Shown: one piece after another, positions 1 through 6,961 of the stretch
Position numbering within the stretch: position 1 is the stretch's first letter
How the letters are laid out: each line of letters starts with the position of its first letter
DNA from: Pseudolabrys sp.
GTDB lineage: Bacteria; Pseudomonadota; Alphaproteobacteria; Rhizobiales; Xanthobacteraceae
Direction of reading: 5' to 3'
NCBI GenBank assembly: GCA_029945495.1
Contig: JAQSCR010000637.1
Span: 1 to 6,961, forward strand
DNA length: 6,961 bases
The notes under the pieces: model-generated
What the model was told of the DNA's origin: nothing
Seen by the model: only the letters and a program-made list of their open reading frames with translations
The model's database searches: none
Translations under genes and position numbers: made by a program

Positions 1-341
1 AACTTTGCGCGCGGCCCTTGGCGGCCGCCGATTATCTCAAGATAGCGCATGAATTTCACACGCTGATCGTCGATCACATTCCGGTCATGGATTTTTCCCG
101 CCGCAACGAGGCCAAGCGTTTCATCATCCTGATCGATACCTTGTACGATCATGCGGTGAAGCTTTTGGCCTCGGCCGAGGCGCAGCCGGAGCAGCTTTAC
201 ACGGGCACCGAAGGCTTTGAGGCCAACGAGTTCAAGCGCACCGCGTCGCGCCTGTTCGAAATGCGTTCGCAGTCTTACCTTGGGCTGCCGCACGGACCGC
301 GCGTGGCGGAGAGTTGGTCGGACAAGATCGCCGAGACTTAG
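1..341 (+). CDS. zapE: Cell division protein ZapE / AFG1-like ATPase, C-terminal part (5' end outside window)
   Basis: The reading frame is open from the first complete codon at position 3 (LCARPLAAADYLKIA...) to the TAG at 339-341, giving 112 visible residues. The frame runs through the window edge, so the TTG at 18 is an internal Leu codon and not a start. The segment matches the C-terminus of the ZapE/AFG1 P-loop ATPase family as I know it: a C-x-x-P-L-x-A-A-D-Y-L stretch, then FHTLIVDHIPVMD, RRNEAKRFIILIDTLYD, and finally FKRTASRLFEMRS. The Walker A and B motifs lie upstream and cannot be seen. In bacteria ZapE is a cytoplasmic ATPase linked to the FtsZ ring; mitochondrial AFG1 is linked to respiratory-complex quality control. 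As I recall, the gene often lies just upstream of mdh in Rhizobiales, which fits the rest of the window. Here a minus-strand transporter gene lies between them. Confidence 0.85.
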   Translation, partial: LCARPLAAADYLKIAHEFHTLIVDHIPVMDFSRRNEAKRFIILIDTLYDHAVKLLASAEAQPEQLYTGTEGFEANEFKRTASRLFEMRSQSYLGLPHGPRVAESWSDKIAET

Positions 342-353
342 TTTTTTGTTTTT

Positions 354-402
354 GCGCATCGTCTTGTCCGAAAGCCGGTACCCGCTTTTCGGGGTCATGC
401 GC
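354..402. repeat. RIME-like intergenic palindromic repeat
   Basis: This is an imperfect palindrome of 49 bp. The outer arms are GCGCAT (354-359) and ATGCGC (397-402), the inner arms are CCGAAA (368-373) and TTTCGG (387-392), and the centre is CCGGTACC. From memory it closely resembles the short palindromic element scattered between genes in rhizobial genomes (RIME-like, with GCATGATC, CCGAAAA, CCGGTTT and TTTTCGG blocks). It fills almost the whole gap between two convergent genes, and its last base is the last base of the TAG stop codon of the transporter gene on the minus strand. It can fold into a long hairpin in RNA from either strand, but neither side has a U-tract in the right place for a standard intrinsic terminator: the T-rich run at 342-353 lies before the hairpin on the plus strand. 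I saw no second copy in the window. Confidence 0.6.
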
Positions 403-1661
403 TAAAAACTCGACCAGATCAGCAGCGCCACGACGACCGCCATCAGTCCGGTCGCCAGCCAGCCAAGAACCGTCAGCCAGAGTGGCAGCGCCAAGCCCGC
501 TTCGCGCTTGTTCGAGACCACGATCATGGTCGCTATCATGATCGGCACCGCGACGATGCCGTTGATGACGGCGGTCCAGAACAGCATGGCGATCGGGTCG
601 ATATTGGTCAGCAGCAGTGCCGCACCGCCGATCGTCGCGGCGGCGACGATTGCATAAAAGCCGATGGCGCGGTTTGCCGGCAATTCGAGGCTGCCGCGTA
701 TCTTGAACACTTCCGCCACTGCATAGGCCGCCGAACCGGCCAGCACCGGCACCGCCAGCAGGCCGGTGCCGATAATGCCGAGCGCGAACAACGCGAACGC
801 AAACGGGCCGCCGACCGGCCGCAAGGCTTCGGCGGCTTGCGCCGCGGTATCGATGCGGGTGACTCCATGCAGGTGCAACGTTGCCGCCGTCGTCACGATG
901 ATGAAGAAGGCGACGAGATTGGAAGCGATCATCCCGACCCAGGTATCGATTGAAATCGTCCTGAACGAATTCTTCTTTGGCTCATTGCGGCGATGCTGCG
1001 CACGATGGCTGAGCCGGGATTCTTCCGCTTCCTGCGAGGCCTGCCAGAAAAACAGGTAAGGGCTGATCGTGGTGCCGAAGATCGCGACGACCATCAGGAT
1101 CATGTCGTGATCGAGCTTGATATACGGAATGAATGTCGAGCGGGCAACCTCGCCCCACGGCACATTCACGGTGAAGGCCGCCGCGACGTAAAACAGCAGC
1201 ACCATCGTCATGAACTTCAGGATGCCGGCGTAGCGGTGATACGGAATGACGACTTCGGCGATCAGGCAAACGATGCCGAAGATCCCGGCGTACACCAGGG
1301 CCGAGCCGCCAACGACAAGACGCAGCGCTTCGCCCATGGCCGCGAGGTCGGCGGCGATATTGATGGTGTTGGCGATCAGCAGCGACGCCACCAGGGGATA
1401 AAGCACCACCGCCGGCAACACCTTGGCGATGTTGCGGGCGAGTCCCTGGCGGGTGTTCCAGCCGATCACCGCGCTGATGATCTGGATCGCCACCATGAAC
1501 GGCAGTGTCAAGAACAGCGTCCAGGTCAGGCCAAAGCCGAACTGGGCACCGGCTTGTGAATAAGTGGCGATGCCGCTCGGATCGTCGTCAGCGGCGCCGG
1601 TGACCAGGCCCGGTCCGAGCGCGCGGCCGAGGCTGCGCAGAAAACTTCGCGATTCGCTCAC
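402..1661 (-). CDS. NRAMP-family (SLC11-like) divalent metal transporter with non-canonical metal-site motifs
   Basis: The 419-residue product is a polytopic inner-membrane protein with about 11 hydrophobic segments, as expected for the NRAMP family, which couples uptake of divalent metal ions to protons. The N-terminal GPGLVTGAADDDPSGIATYS (residues 16-35) aligns with the family's TM1 signature. The TM6 region reads AIFGTTISPYLFFWQAS (193-209). In canonical MntH-type proteins TM1 carries DPGN and TM6 carries MPH; here they are D27-P28-S29-G30 and S200-P201-Y202, so the Asn and Met metal ligands and the His are replaced. The metal specificity is therefore uncertain, and an mntH symbol is not justified. 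The start is GTG at 1661-1659, supported by GGGGAG five bases upstream on the minus strand; no better start is visible. The gene is divergent from mdh and convergent with zapE. I see no clear Fur/Mur or MntR box upstream. Family is certain, substrate is not. Confidence 0.9.
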   Translation of the reverse strand: MSESRSFLRSLGRALGPGLVTGAADDDPSGIATYSQAGAQFGFGLTWTLFLTLPFMVAIQIISAVIGWNTRQGLARNIAKVLPAVVLYPLVASLLIANTINIAADLAAMGEALRLVVGGSALVYAGIFGIVCLIAEVVIPYHRYAGILKFMTMVLLFYVAAAFTVNVPWGEVARSTFIPYIKLDHDMILMVVAIFGTTISPYLFFWQASQEAEESRLSHRAQHRRNEPKKNSFRTISIDTWVGMIASNLVAFFIIVTTAATLHLHGVTRIDTAAQAAEALRPVGGPFAFALFALGIIGTGLLAVPVLAGSAAYAVAEVFKIRGSLELPANRAIGFYAIVAAATIGGAALLLTNIDPIAMLFWTAVINGIVAVPIMIATMIVVSNKREAGLALPLWLTVLGWLATGLMAVVVALLIWSSF

Positions 1662-1795
1662 AGTTGCTCCCCAGACACGTCGTGCCGCCGATTTGACCTA
1701 AACCTAACGCGTGGCCCTTGATCGAGCCCATTGATGCCTTCGCTTTGGTCGAAAAATTTACGGCAAAACCCCTGGACTCGCGACCGCAGCTCTGG

Positions 1796-1804
1796 TGGTA
1801 TAAT
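1796..1804 (+). promoter_or_regulatory. Extended -10 promoter element, likely driving mdh
   Basis: The sequence TGGTATAAT is a perfect TGn-TATAAT extended -10 element (TATAAT at 1799-1804), in an otherwise GC-rich interval and pointing towards mdh. Transcription would start near 1811, giving a leader of about 98 bases before the ATG at 1909. There is no good -35 hexamer at 16-18 bp; TGGACT at 1773-1778 has a 20-bp spacer. An extended -10 can make up for a weak -35. The -10 runs directly into the 8-bp palindrome TGTATACA (1804-1811), which would overlap the start site. Confidence 0.55.
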
Positions 1805-1835
1805 GTATACACGATTGGATTTACCCCGAGTCGTA

Positions 1836-1852
1836 TTGCTGCACTACAGCAA
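1836..1852. promoter_or_regulatory. Inverted repeat TTGCTG-N5-CAGCAA in the mdh leader (possible operator)
   Basis: Two perfect 6-bp arms, TTGCTG (1836-1841) and CAGCAA (1847-1852), flank CACTA. The element lies about 25 bp downstream of the predicted mdh start site. It has the size and dyad symmetry of an operator for a dimeric regulator, and a repressor bound there could block elongation. A small RNA hairpin in the leader is the alternative; it has no U-tract, so it is not a terminator. I cannot name a regulator from the sequence. Confidence 0.35.
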
Positions 1853-1908
1853 AATGGCTAAGCACCATGCGGCCGCGCCCCGCGGCAGCAGCAAAGAGTT
1901 TTCCCATC

Positions 1909-2874
1909 ATGGCGCGTAATAAAATTGCTCTGATCGGCGCAGGCCAGATCGGCGGCACGCTCGCCCACCTCATCGGTCTCAAGCAGCTCGGCGACGTCGT
2001 CATGTTCGACGTCATGGAAGGCATCCCGCAAGGCAAGTCGCTCGATATCGCGCAGTCCTCGCCGGTCAACAAGTTCGATGCCAAGTTCACCGGCGCCAAC
2101 ACCTACGAAGCGATCGACGGCGCCGATGTCTGCATCGTCACCGCCGGCGTGCCGCGCAAGCCCGGCATGAGCCGCGACGATCTTCTCGATATCAATCTGA
2201 AGGTCATGGGCCAGGTCGGCGCCGGCATCAAGAAGTATGCGCCGAACGCCTTTGTCATCTGCATCACCAACCCGCTCGACGCGATGGTGTGGGCGCTGCA
2301 GAAGTCCTGCGAACTGCCGCAGCAGAAGGTCGTCGGCATGGCCGGCGTACTCGATAGCGCGCGCTTCCGCTATTTCCTTGCCGACGAGTTCAACGTCTCG
2401 GTCGAGGACGTCACCGCCTTCGTGCTCGGCGGTCACGGCGACACCATGGTGCCGCTGACGCGCTACTCGACGGTCGCCGGCATTCCGGTGCCCGATCTGA
2501 TCAAGATGGGCTGGACCACACAGGCGCGCATCGACGAAATTGTCAAGCGCACCGCCAATGGCGGCGCCGAGATCGTCAACCTGTTGAAGACCGGCTCGGC
2601 CTTCTACGCGCCGGCGGCTTCTGCGATTGCCATGGCGGAAAGCTACCTGCTCGACAAGAAGCGCGTGCTGCCTTGCGCCGCCTGGCTCAACGGCGAATAC
2701 GGCGTCAAGGATCTCTATGTCGGCGTGCCGGTTGTGATCGGCGCCAAGGGCGTCGAGCGCGTTGTCGAAGTTGAATTCTCCGGAGCCGAGCGCGGCGCCT
2801 TCGAAAAGTCGGTGGCGTCGGTGCAGGGTCTGGTCGATGCGTGCAAAAAGATCGCGCCGGCGCTTGCGGGCTGA
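1909..2874 (+). CDS. mdh: Malate dehydrogenase (NAD-dependent, LDH-like type)
   Basis: This 321-residue cytoplasmic enzyme interconverts malate and oxaloacetate with NAD in the TCA cycle. The N-terminal Rossmann fold shows KIALIGAGQIGG (5-16) and ends its second strand in MFDV with D34, the acidic residue that favours NAD over NADP. The substrate loop VPRKPGMSRDD (81-91) has R83 and R89, the malate/oxaloacetate-type arginines. NPLD (121-124), R152 in LDSARFRYF, and the catalytic His H176 in GGHGDTMVPL are all present, so the enzyme should be active. Length and motifs fit the LDH-like Mdh of alphaproteobacteria rather than the E. coli type. I chose the ATG at 1909 because the protein then begins MARNKIALIGAGQIGG as in the family. 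An in-frame ATG at 1867 would add 14 low-complexity residues. A weak AAAGAG lies 10 bases upstream of 1909. A terminator follows the stop by six bases. Confidence 0.97.
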   Translation: MARNKIALIGAGQIGGTLAHLIGLKQLGDVVMFDVMEGIPQGKSLDIAQSSPVNKFDAKFTGANTYEAIDGADVCIVTAGVPRKPGMSRDDLLDINLKVMGQVGAGIKKYAPNAFVICITNPLDAMVWALQKSCELPQQKVVGMAGVLDSARFRYFLADEFNVSVEDVTAFVLGGHGDTMVPLTRYSTVAGIPVPDLIKMGWTTQARIDEIVKRTANGGAEIVNLLKTGSAFYAPAASAIAMAESYLLDKKRVLPCAAWLNGEYGVKDLYVGVPVVIGAKGVERVVEVEFSGAERGAFEKSVASVQGLVDACKKIAPALAG

Positions 2875-2880
2875 TGAATG

Positions 2881-2915
2881 AACAAACCGTCCGCCAAAAG
2901 CGGACGGTTTGTTTT
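2881..2915 (+). terminator. Intrinsic terminator between mdh and sucC
   Basis: A perfect 14-bp stem, AACAAACCGTCCGC (2881-2894) paired with GCGGACGGTTTGTT (2900-2913), closes a CAAAA loop. The GC-rich core is CCGTCCGC/GCGGACGG, followed by the U-tract TTTGTTTT (2908-2915). It begins six bases after the mdh stop codon and ends 37 bases before the sucC start, so it should stop or reduce transcription passing from mdh into sucCD. Confidence 0.85.
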
Positions 2916-2952
2916 CGCAAAGCGTCGGGCATAAAGGGGTAGGGACCGCCGA

Positions 2953-4122
<1,170 letters not shown>

Positions 4123-5007
4123 ATGGCTATCCTCATCGACAAGAACACCAAGGTCATCTGCCAGGGCTTCACCGGCAAGAACGGCACCTTTCATTCCGAG
4201 CAGGCGGTCGCCTACGGCACTAAAATGGTCGGCGGCACCTCGCCGGGCAAAGGCGGCACGACGCATCTCAATCTGCCGGTGTTCGACACCGTCACCGAAG
4301 CGCGCGAGAAGACCGGCTGCGACGCCAGCGTCATCTACGTGCCGCCGCCGGGCGCGGCCGACGCCATTTGCGAAGCCATCCAGGCCGAGATCCCGCTGAT
4401 CGTCTGCATCACCGAAGGCATTCCGGTGCTGGACATGGTCAAGGTCAAGCGCTCGCTGTCCGGTTCGAAGTCGCGGCTGATCGGGCCGAACTGCCCGGGC
4501 GTCATGACCGCCGGCGAATGCAAGATCGGCATCATGCCGGGCAACATCTTCAAGCCCGGCAAGGTCGGCATCGTGTCGCGCTCCGGCACGCTGACCTATG
4601 AAGCCGTGTTCCAGACGACGCGCGAAGGCCTCGGCCAGACCTCGGCCGTCGGCATCGGCGGCGATCCGGTCAAGGGCACCGAGTTCATCGACATGCTGGA
4701 GATGTTCCTCGCCGATCCGAAGACCGAATCGATCGTCATGATCGGCGAAATCGGCGGCTCCGCTGAAGAGGACGCCGCGCAATTTCTGATCGACGAAGCC
4801 AAGCGCGGCCGCAAGAAGCCGATGGTCGGCTTCATCGCCGGCCGCACCGCGCCTCCGGGCCGCCGCATGGGTCATGCCGGCGCAATCATTTCCGGCGGCA
4901 AGGGCGATGCCGAATCCAAGATCGCCGCGATGGAAGCGGCCGGCATCAAGGTGTCGCCGTCGCCGGCGCGCATAGGCAAGACTTTGGTCGAAGTGCTGAA
5001 GGGCTAA
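4123..5007 (+). CDS. sucD: Succinyl-CoA synthetase (succinate-CoA ligase) alpha subunit
   Basis: SucD binds CoA and carries the phosphohistidine that passes phosphate between succinyl-phosphate and the nucleotide site on SucC. The 294 residues (E. coli about 289) show the N-terminal CoA-binding Rossmann domain with ICQGFTGKNGTFHSEQA (12-28), then KGGTTHLNLPVFD, IGPNCPGV (120-127), and IVSRSGTLTYE (150-160). The catalytic phosphohistidine is H251 in GRRMGHAGAIISGGKGDAESK-like context. The ATG directly follows the sucC stop (TAAATG), and the strong Shine-Dalgarno AAGGAGG (4108-4114), eight bases upstream, lies inside the end of sucC. This indicates tight translational coupling, as expected for subunits needed in equal amounts. 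A strong terminator starts 18 bases after the stop. Confidence 0.97.
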   Translation: MAILIDKNTKVICQGFTGKNGTFHSEQAVAYGTKMVGGTSPGKGGTTHLNLPVFDTVTEAREKTGCDASVIYVPPPGAADAICEAIQAEIPLIVCITEGIPVLDMVKVKRSLSGSKSRLIGPNCPGVMTAGECKIGIMPGNIFKPGKVGIVSRSGTLTYEAVFQTTREGLGQTSAVGIGGDPVKGTEFIDMLEMFLADPKTESIVMIGEIGGSAEEDAAQFLIDEAKRGRKKPMVGFIAGRTAPPGRRMGHAGAIISGGKGDAESKIAAMEAAGIKVSPSPARIGKTLVEVLKG

Positions 5008-5025
5008 AGCGCCAATGAGTTCTCG

Positions 5026-5059
5026 CGGCGTGGCGCCTGGCGCCACGCCGTTTTTTATT
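5026..5059 (+). terminator. Intrinsic terminator after sucD
   Basis: CGGCGTGGCGCC (5026-5037) and GGCGCCACGCCG (5039-5050) are perfect complements around a single T. In RNA this gives a 10-bp stem (5026-5035 with 5041-5050) and a CCUGG loop, followed by TTTTTTATT (5051-5059). It ends the sucCD transcript. The T-tract overlaps the stop codon (5055-5057) of the convergent minus-strand gene. Read from the minus strand the hairpin has no U-tract after it, so efficient termination is expected only on the plus strand. Confidence 0.9.
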
Positions 5060-6326
5060 GTCCGAAATAATACGACGCCAGCGCGCCGAGACTGATGCAA
5101 GCGCCGATCGCCAGCCGCAGCGGCTGGTGCCAGTTCGTACGCACCGCCGGCGCGGTCGCCAGCACGATGAACGGCAAAAACACCAGGACGTAACGCGAGG
5201 AGAACTGATGCGTAATCTTGGCATTCGAGAGAATGCCGAGCAGCGCCATGCTGCCGGCAAAGCGCATCAGCCAGTTCGTCCGCTCCTGCCACACATAGCA
5301 GGCGAAGCAGCCGACAAAACAGATCGCCGACAGCGACAATAAAAAACCGAAGCCGGTCGCAATGGCGGCGGTGAGTTGTTCGCTTGAAAACGGTCGGACA
5401 AGTGACGCCATGGGAACTGTCGTGTGGCCTGTTGCCAGCGAAAGCGGAATGCTTGCGAGCGTGGCAGCGGCGAGGAGGCGCTTGCGCTGCCACAGGACGC
5501 CGAAGATCTCCGGCGCGAACAACAGGACGATCAACCCGGCATAGCCGGCGCTGCGCATGGCATTGGCCGGCGAGAAGCCGTCGCTGCTCCAGGCCGATTT
5601 TGGCGGGATCAGTCCGCCCCAGACGATGAAGACAGGGCCTGCGATCAGCGCCACGACCGCGCCAATGACGGCAATCCGTAAAAGGTCGTGCCGGCGAAAG
5701 GCGGGCGGCCAGCCGAATGCGAGCGTAAGGGCCGGCAGCATCGCCAGATAATTCTGCCGGCCAAGAACGGCGACCGCGATTGTCTCGCCGCAGCCGATGG
5801 CGGGCAGCCATGCAGGCGCTTTCGCGTTCGGCTCGCGCGCCAACGTCAACAGAAACACCGAGACCATGATGAAAAACAGCGCCGGCATTTCGGTCAGTGC
5901 CATGCCGGCCGACACGCCGACGGTGGGCAGCGTGGTCAGGCTGGCGGCCAGCAAAGCGGGGGAGGGCGCGGCCGCCGCGCTTCGGTCCGCGCTTGTCGCA
6001 AGGATGCGCCAAATCAGGATTGCGACTGCTGCCAGCAGGGCGACGTTGATGAAGCGCAGCCAGGGAAAGGCACGGCCGAACAGCCAATCGTTGGCGGCGA
6101 AGAGAAGCGTGAAAGTCGGCCCGGCGGCGCCGGGAAATTCGCGCAGGAACTCCAGCGAAAGACCCTGACGGTTCAGCAGGTAGATCGTGTAGAGAAACCA
6201 CTGCTCGTCGTAAACCGGCTGGTGGGGCGAGGCGGCAACGAGCGCGCACAAAACGACGTTGGCCGAGACGACCACAAGCCAGTTCCAGGTCTTCAAGCCG
6301 TCGTCGCTCGGTCGGCTGGTGAACAA
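5055..6326 (-). CDS. Polytopic membrane protein, probable GT-C fold glycosyltransferase
   Basis: The 423-residue product is hydrophobic throughout, with about 10 membrane segments. It shows the layout of GT-C glycosyltransferases, which move sugars from polyprenyl-phosphate donors on the outer face of the inner membrane. After the first membrane helix (about residues 17-33) comes a short loop with PVYDEQWFLY, where D40-E41 sits where this fold keeps its catalytic acid. Later stretches, LRFINVALL (90-98), TEMPALFFI (145-153), VLGRQNYLAMLPAL (187-200) and SSRYVLVFLP (376-385), faintly recall the ALG10/DIE2 glucosyltransferase family. This is by eye and is a weak assignment; the acceptor is unknown. 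The start is TTG at 6326-6324. An in-frame TGA lies only a few codons upstream, with no ATG or GTG between. The gene is convergent with sucCD and divergent from sucA, with no co-directional partner in the window. Confidence 0.75.
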   Translation of the reverse strand: MFTSRPSDDGLKTWNWLVVVSANVVLCALVAASPHQPVYDEQWFLYTIYLLNRQGLSLEFLREFPGAAGPTFTLLFAANDWLFGRAFPWLRFINVALLAAVAILIWRILATSADRSAAAAPSPALLAASLTTLPTVGVSAGMALTEMPALFFIMVSVFLLTLAREPNAKAPAWLPAIGCGETIAVAVLGRQNYLAMLPALTLAFGWPPAFRRHDLLRIAVIGAVVALIAGPVFIVWGGLIPPKSAWSSDGFSPANAMRSAGYAGLIVLLFAPEIFGVLWQRKRLLAAATLASIPLSLATGHTTVPMASLVRPFSSEQLTAAIATGFGFLLSLSAICFVGCFACYVWQERTNWLMRFAGSMALLGILSNAKITHQFSSRYVLVFLPFIVLATAPAVRTNWHQPLRLAIGACISLGALASYYFGQ

Positions 6327-6738
6327 ATCGCCCTCTTCTCCATGTCAGGCGTCAAACCGGAACACAGGCTAGCGAGGTTTTCGCGTTTTTGTCAGTCTAT
6401 CGGCCGGCTACAACTTTCCGACACACCCGAACCCGCCTCCGGCCGCAGCGGCGCTCCGGCGTAAATTTTCGCAACAATCGATCAAGCAACCGATGTATGA
6501 GATGCCGATCCGAGTAACCCGAAGTAGTGAATTCATGATTCATTCTTTGGTCTTTTGTAGACTTAACTACGTCATAAATTGGTTTAAGACTGCGCCCGTC
6601 GGCAACGGCTGCCAGGCCGTCCGACGTCAACTGATCCGACCAAGTCGGCACCGTTCTAGCTGGGGGACGGGCTCCGATTTCCGGATAGCCAAGCGCTAAC
6701 AAATGCGCGGCCCTCGCCACGCGCCAGGATGAACACCT
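6327..6738. other. Divergent regulatory interval between the GT-C-like gene and sucA
   Basis: These 412 bases hold no gene that I can support. The core (about 6460-6590) is clearly richer in A+T than its surroundings, as expected where promoters for both divergent genes must lie. Small repeated elements are visible: a tandem ATTCATG-ATTCATT (6531-6544) and an inverted repeat GTAG-ACTTAA-CTAC (6557-6570). No hexamer pair fits a consensus promoter well. TAAATT (6575-6580), with T-rich sequence 17 bp upstream, is a weak sucA candidate; TTGCTT with ATTTAC 17 bp further on the minus strand (about 6488-6460) is a weak candidate for the other gene. A 117-codon minus-strand frame (6397-6750) runs through the region but has no family resemblance and overlaps the sucA start, so I do not call it. 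Confidence 0.4.
6331..6341 (-). promoter_or_regulatory. Ribosome binding site supporting the TTG start of the GT-C-like gene
   Basis: On the minus strand GGAGAAGAGGG (6341 to 6331) precedes the TTG at 6326-6324, with AGAGG five bases from it. No ATG or GTG lies in frame between this TTG and the upstream stop. The ATG at 6345-6343 on the minus strand is in another frame. This purine-rich site is the main reason for accepting the rare TTG start. Confidence 0.45.
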
Positions 6739-6961
6739 ATGTCCCGCCAAGACGCCAACGCCGCCTTCGCCCGCACCTCATTCCTCTACGGCGGCAATGC
6801 CGCCTACATCGAAGACCTCTACGCCAAATACGAGGCCGACCCGGCTTCGGTCGATGCCGAGTGGCGGACGTTTTTCGAAGCGCTGAGGGATGAAGGTACT
6901 GACGTCACCAAGGCCGCCCAAGGCGCTTCCTGGAAGAAGCCGAACTGGCCGCTGCGCCCGA
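6739..6961 (+). CDS. sucA: 2-oxoglutarate dehydrogenase E1 component, N-terminal part (3' end outside window)
   Basis: Seventy-four codons are visible, open to the window end. SucA is the thiamine-diphosphate-dependent E1 subunit that decarboxylates 2-oxoglutarate and passes the succinyl group to the E2 (SucB) lipoyl arm. The visible part is the typical N-terminal region of the family: TSFLYGGNAAYIEDLYAKY (13-31), then DPASVDAEWRTFFEAL (34-49), which matches the F-L-x-G-x-N-A-x-Y-I-E...Y...D-P-x-S-V-D-x-x-W-x-x-F-F pattern. The catalytic core lies beyond the window. The ATG at 6739 has AGGA (6726-6729) nine bases upstream; the ATG at 6729 is out of frame. The product would supply the substrate for SucCD, but the gene is cut off from sucCD by a terminator and an opposite-strand gene, so it must use its own promoter, probably in the 412-bp interval upstream. 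Confidence 0.93.
   Translation, partial: MSRQDANAAFARTSFLYGGNAAYIEDLYAKYEADPASVDAEWRTFFEALRDEGTDVTKAAQGASWKKPNWPLRP

Noticed and set aside
993..1559. A 188-codon plus-strand frame opposite the NRAMP-type gene
   Set aside because: It is rich in Arg, His, Asp and Gln with no hydrophobic core or family match, and lies fully antisense to a conserved membrane protein gene.
1693..1698. TTGACC as a -35 element for mdh
   Set aside because: It is about 100 bp upstream of the TATAAT, and no -10-like hexamer lies 16-18 bp downstream of it.
1867..1908. Upstream ATG at 1867 as the start of mdh
   Set aside because: It would add a low-complexity stretch (MRPRPAAAAKSF...) before the conserved MARNKIALIGAGQIGG, which is where family members begin.
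2909..2935. TTGTTT and CATAAA as a promoter for sucC
   Set aside because: The -35 candidate overlaps the terminator U-tract, the spacer is only 15 bp, and both hexamers are poor matches.
5688..6464. A 258-codon plus-strand frame opposite the GT-C-like gene
   Set aside because: The composition is typical of antisense translation of a membrane protein gene (charged and Gln/Arg-rich), and the minus-strand frame has clear membrane helices and a supported start.
6397..6750. A 117-codon minus-strand frame upstream of sucA
   Set aside because: It overlaps the sucA start, covers the A+T-rich regulatory core, and its translation shows no recognisable domain. It is most likely a chance open frame.

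Overview
The window is GC-rich and reads as the chromosome of an alphaproteobacterium, most likely a member of Hyphomicrobiales (Bradyrhizobium/Xanthobacter relatives). Three things point there: the gene set zapE, mdh, sucC, sucD, sucA; the LDH-like type of malate dehydrogenase; and a 49-bp palindrome at 354-402 that resembles an abundant rhizobial intergenic repeat. The order assignment is inference from memory, not a search.

Layout. Positions 1-341 hold the C-terminal end of a ZapE/AFG1-type ATPase (+). A palindromic repeat separates it from a convergent NRAMP-type metal transporter gene (402-1661, -). After a divergent regulatory interval with a good extended -10 promoter come mdh (1909-2874, +), a perfect 14-bp-stem terminator (2881-2915), then sucC (2953-4122) and sucD (4123-5007), which abut with no spacer, and a second strong terminator (5026-5059). 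On the opposite strand, 5055-6326 encodes a polytopic membrane protein that looks like a GT-C fold glycosyltransferase. A 412-bp gene-free interval (6327-6738) with an A+T-rich core precedes the first 74 codons of sucA (6739 to the window end).

How the genes work together. Mdh, SucCD and SucA are TCA-cycle enzymes. SucA (with partners outside the window) makes succinyl-CoA from 2-oxoglutarate, SucCD converts it to succinate with ATP or GTP formation, and Mdh oxidises malate to oxaloacetate. The two minus-strand membrane genes have no obvious link to this pathway and look like insertions into an otherwise co-directional housekeeping cluster.

I found no convincing new multi-gene system. The points most worth a second look are the altered metal-binding motifs of the NRAMP protein (DPSG and SPY instead of DPGN and MPH), the unassigned GT-C-like protein, the splitting of the TCA cluster by terminators and inverted genes, and the operator-like elements before mdh and sucA.
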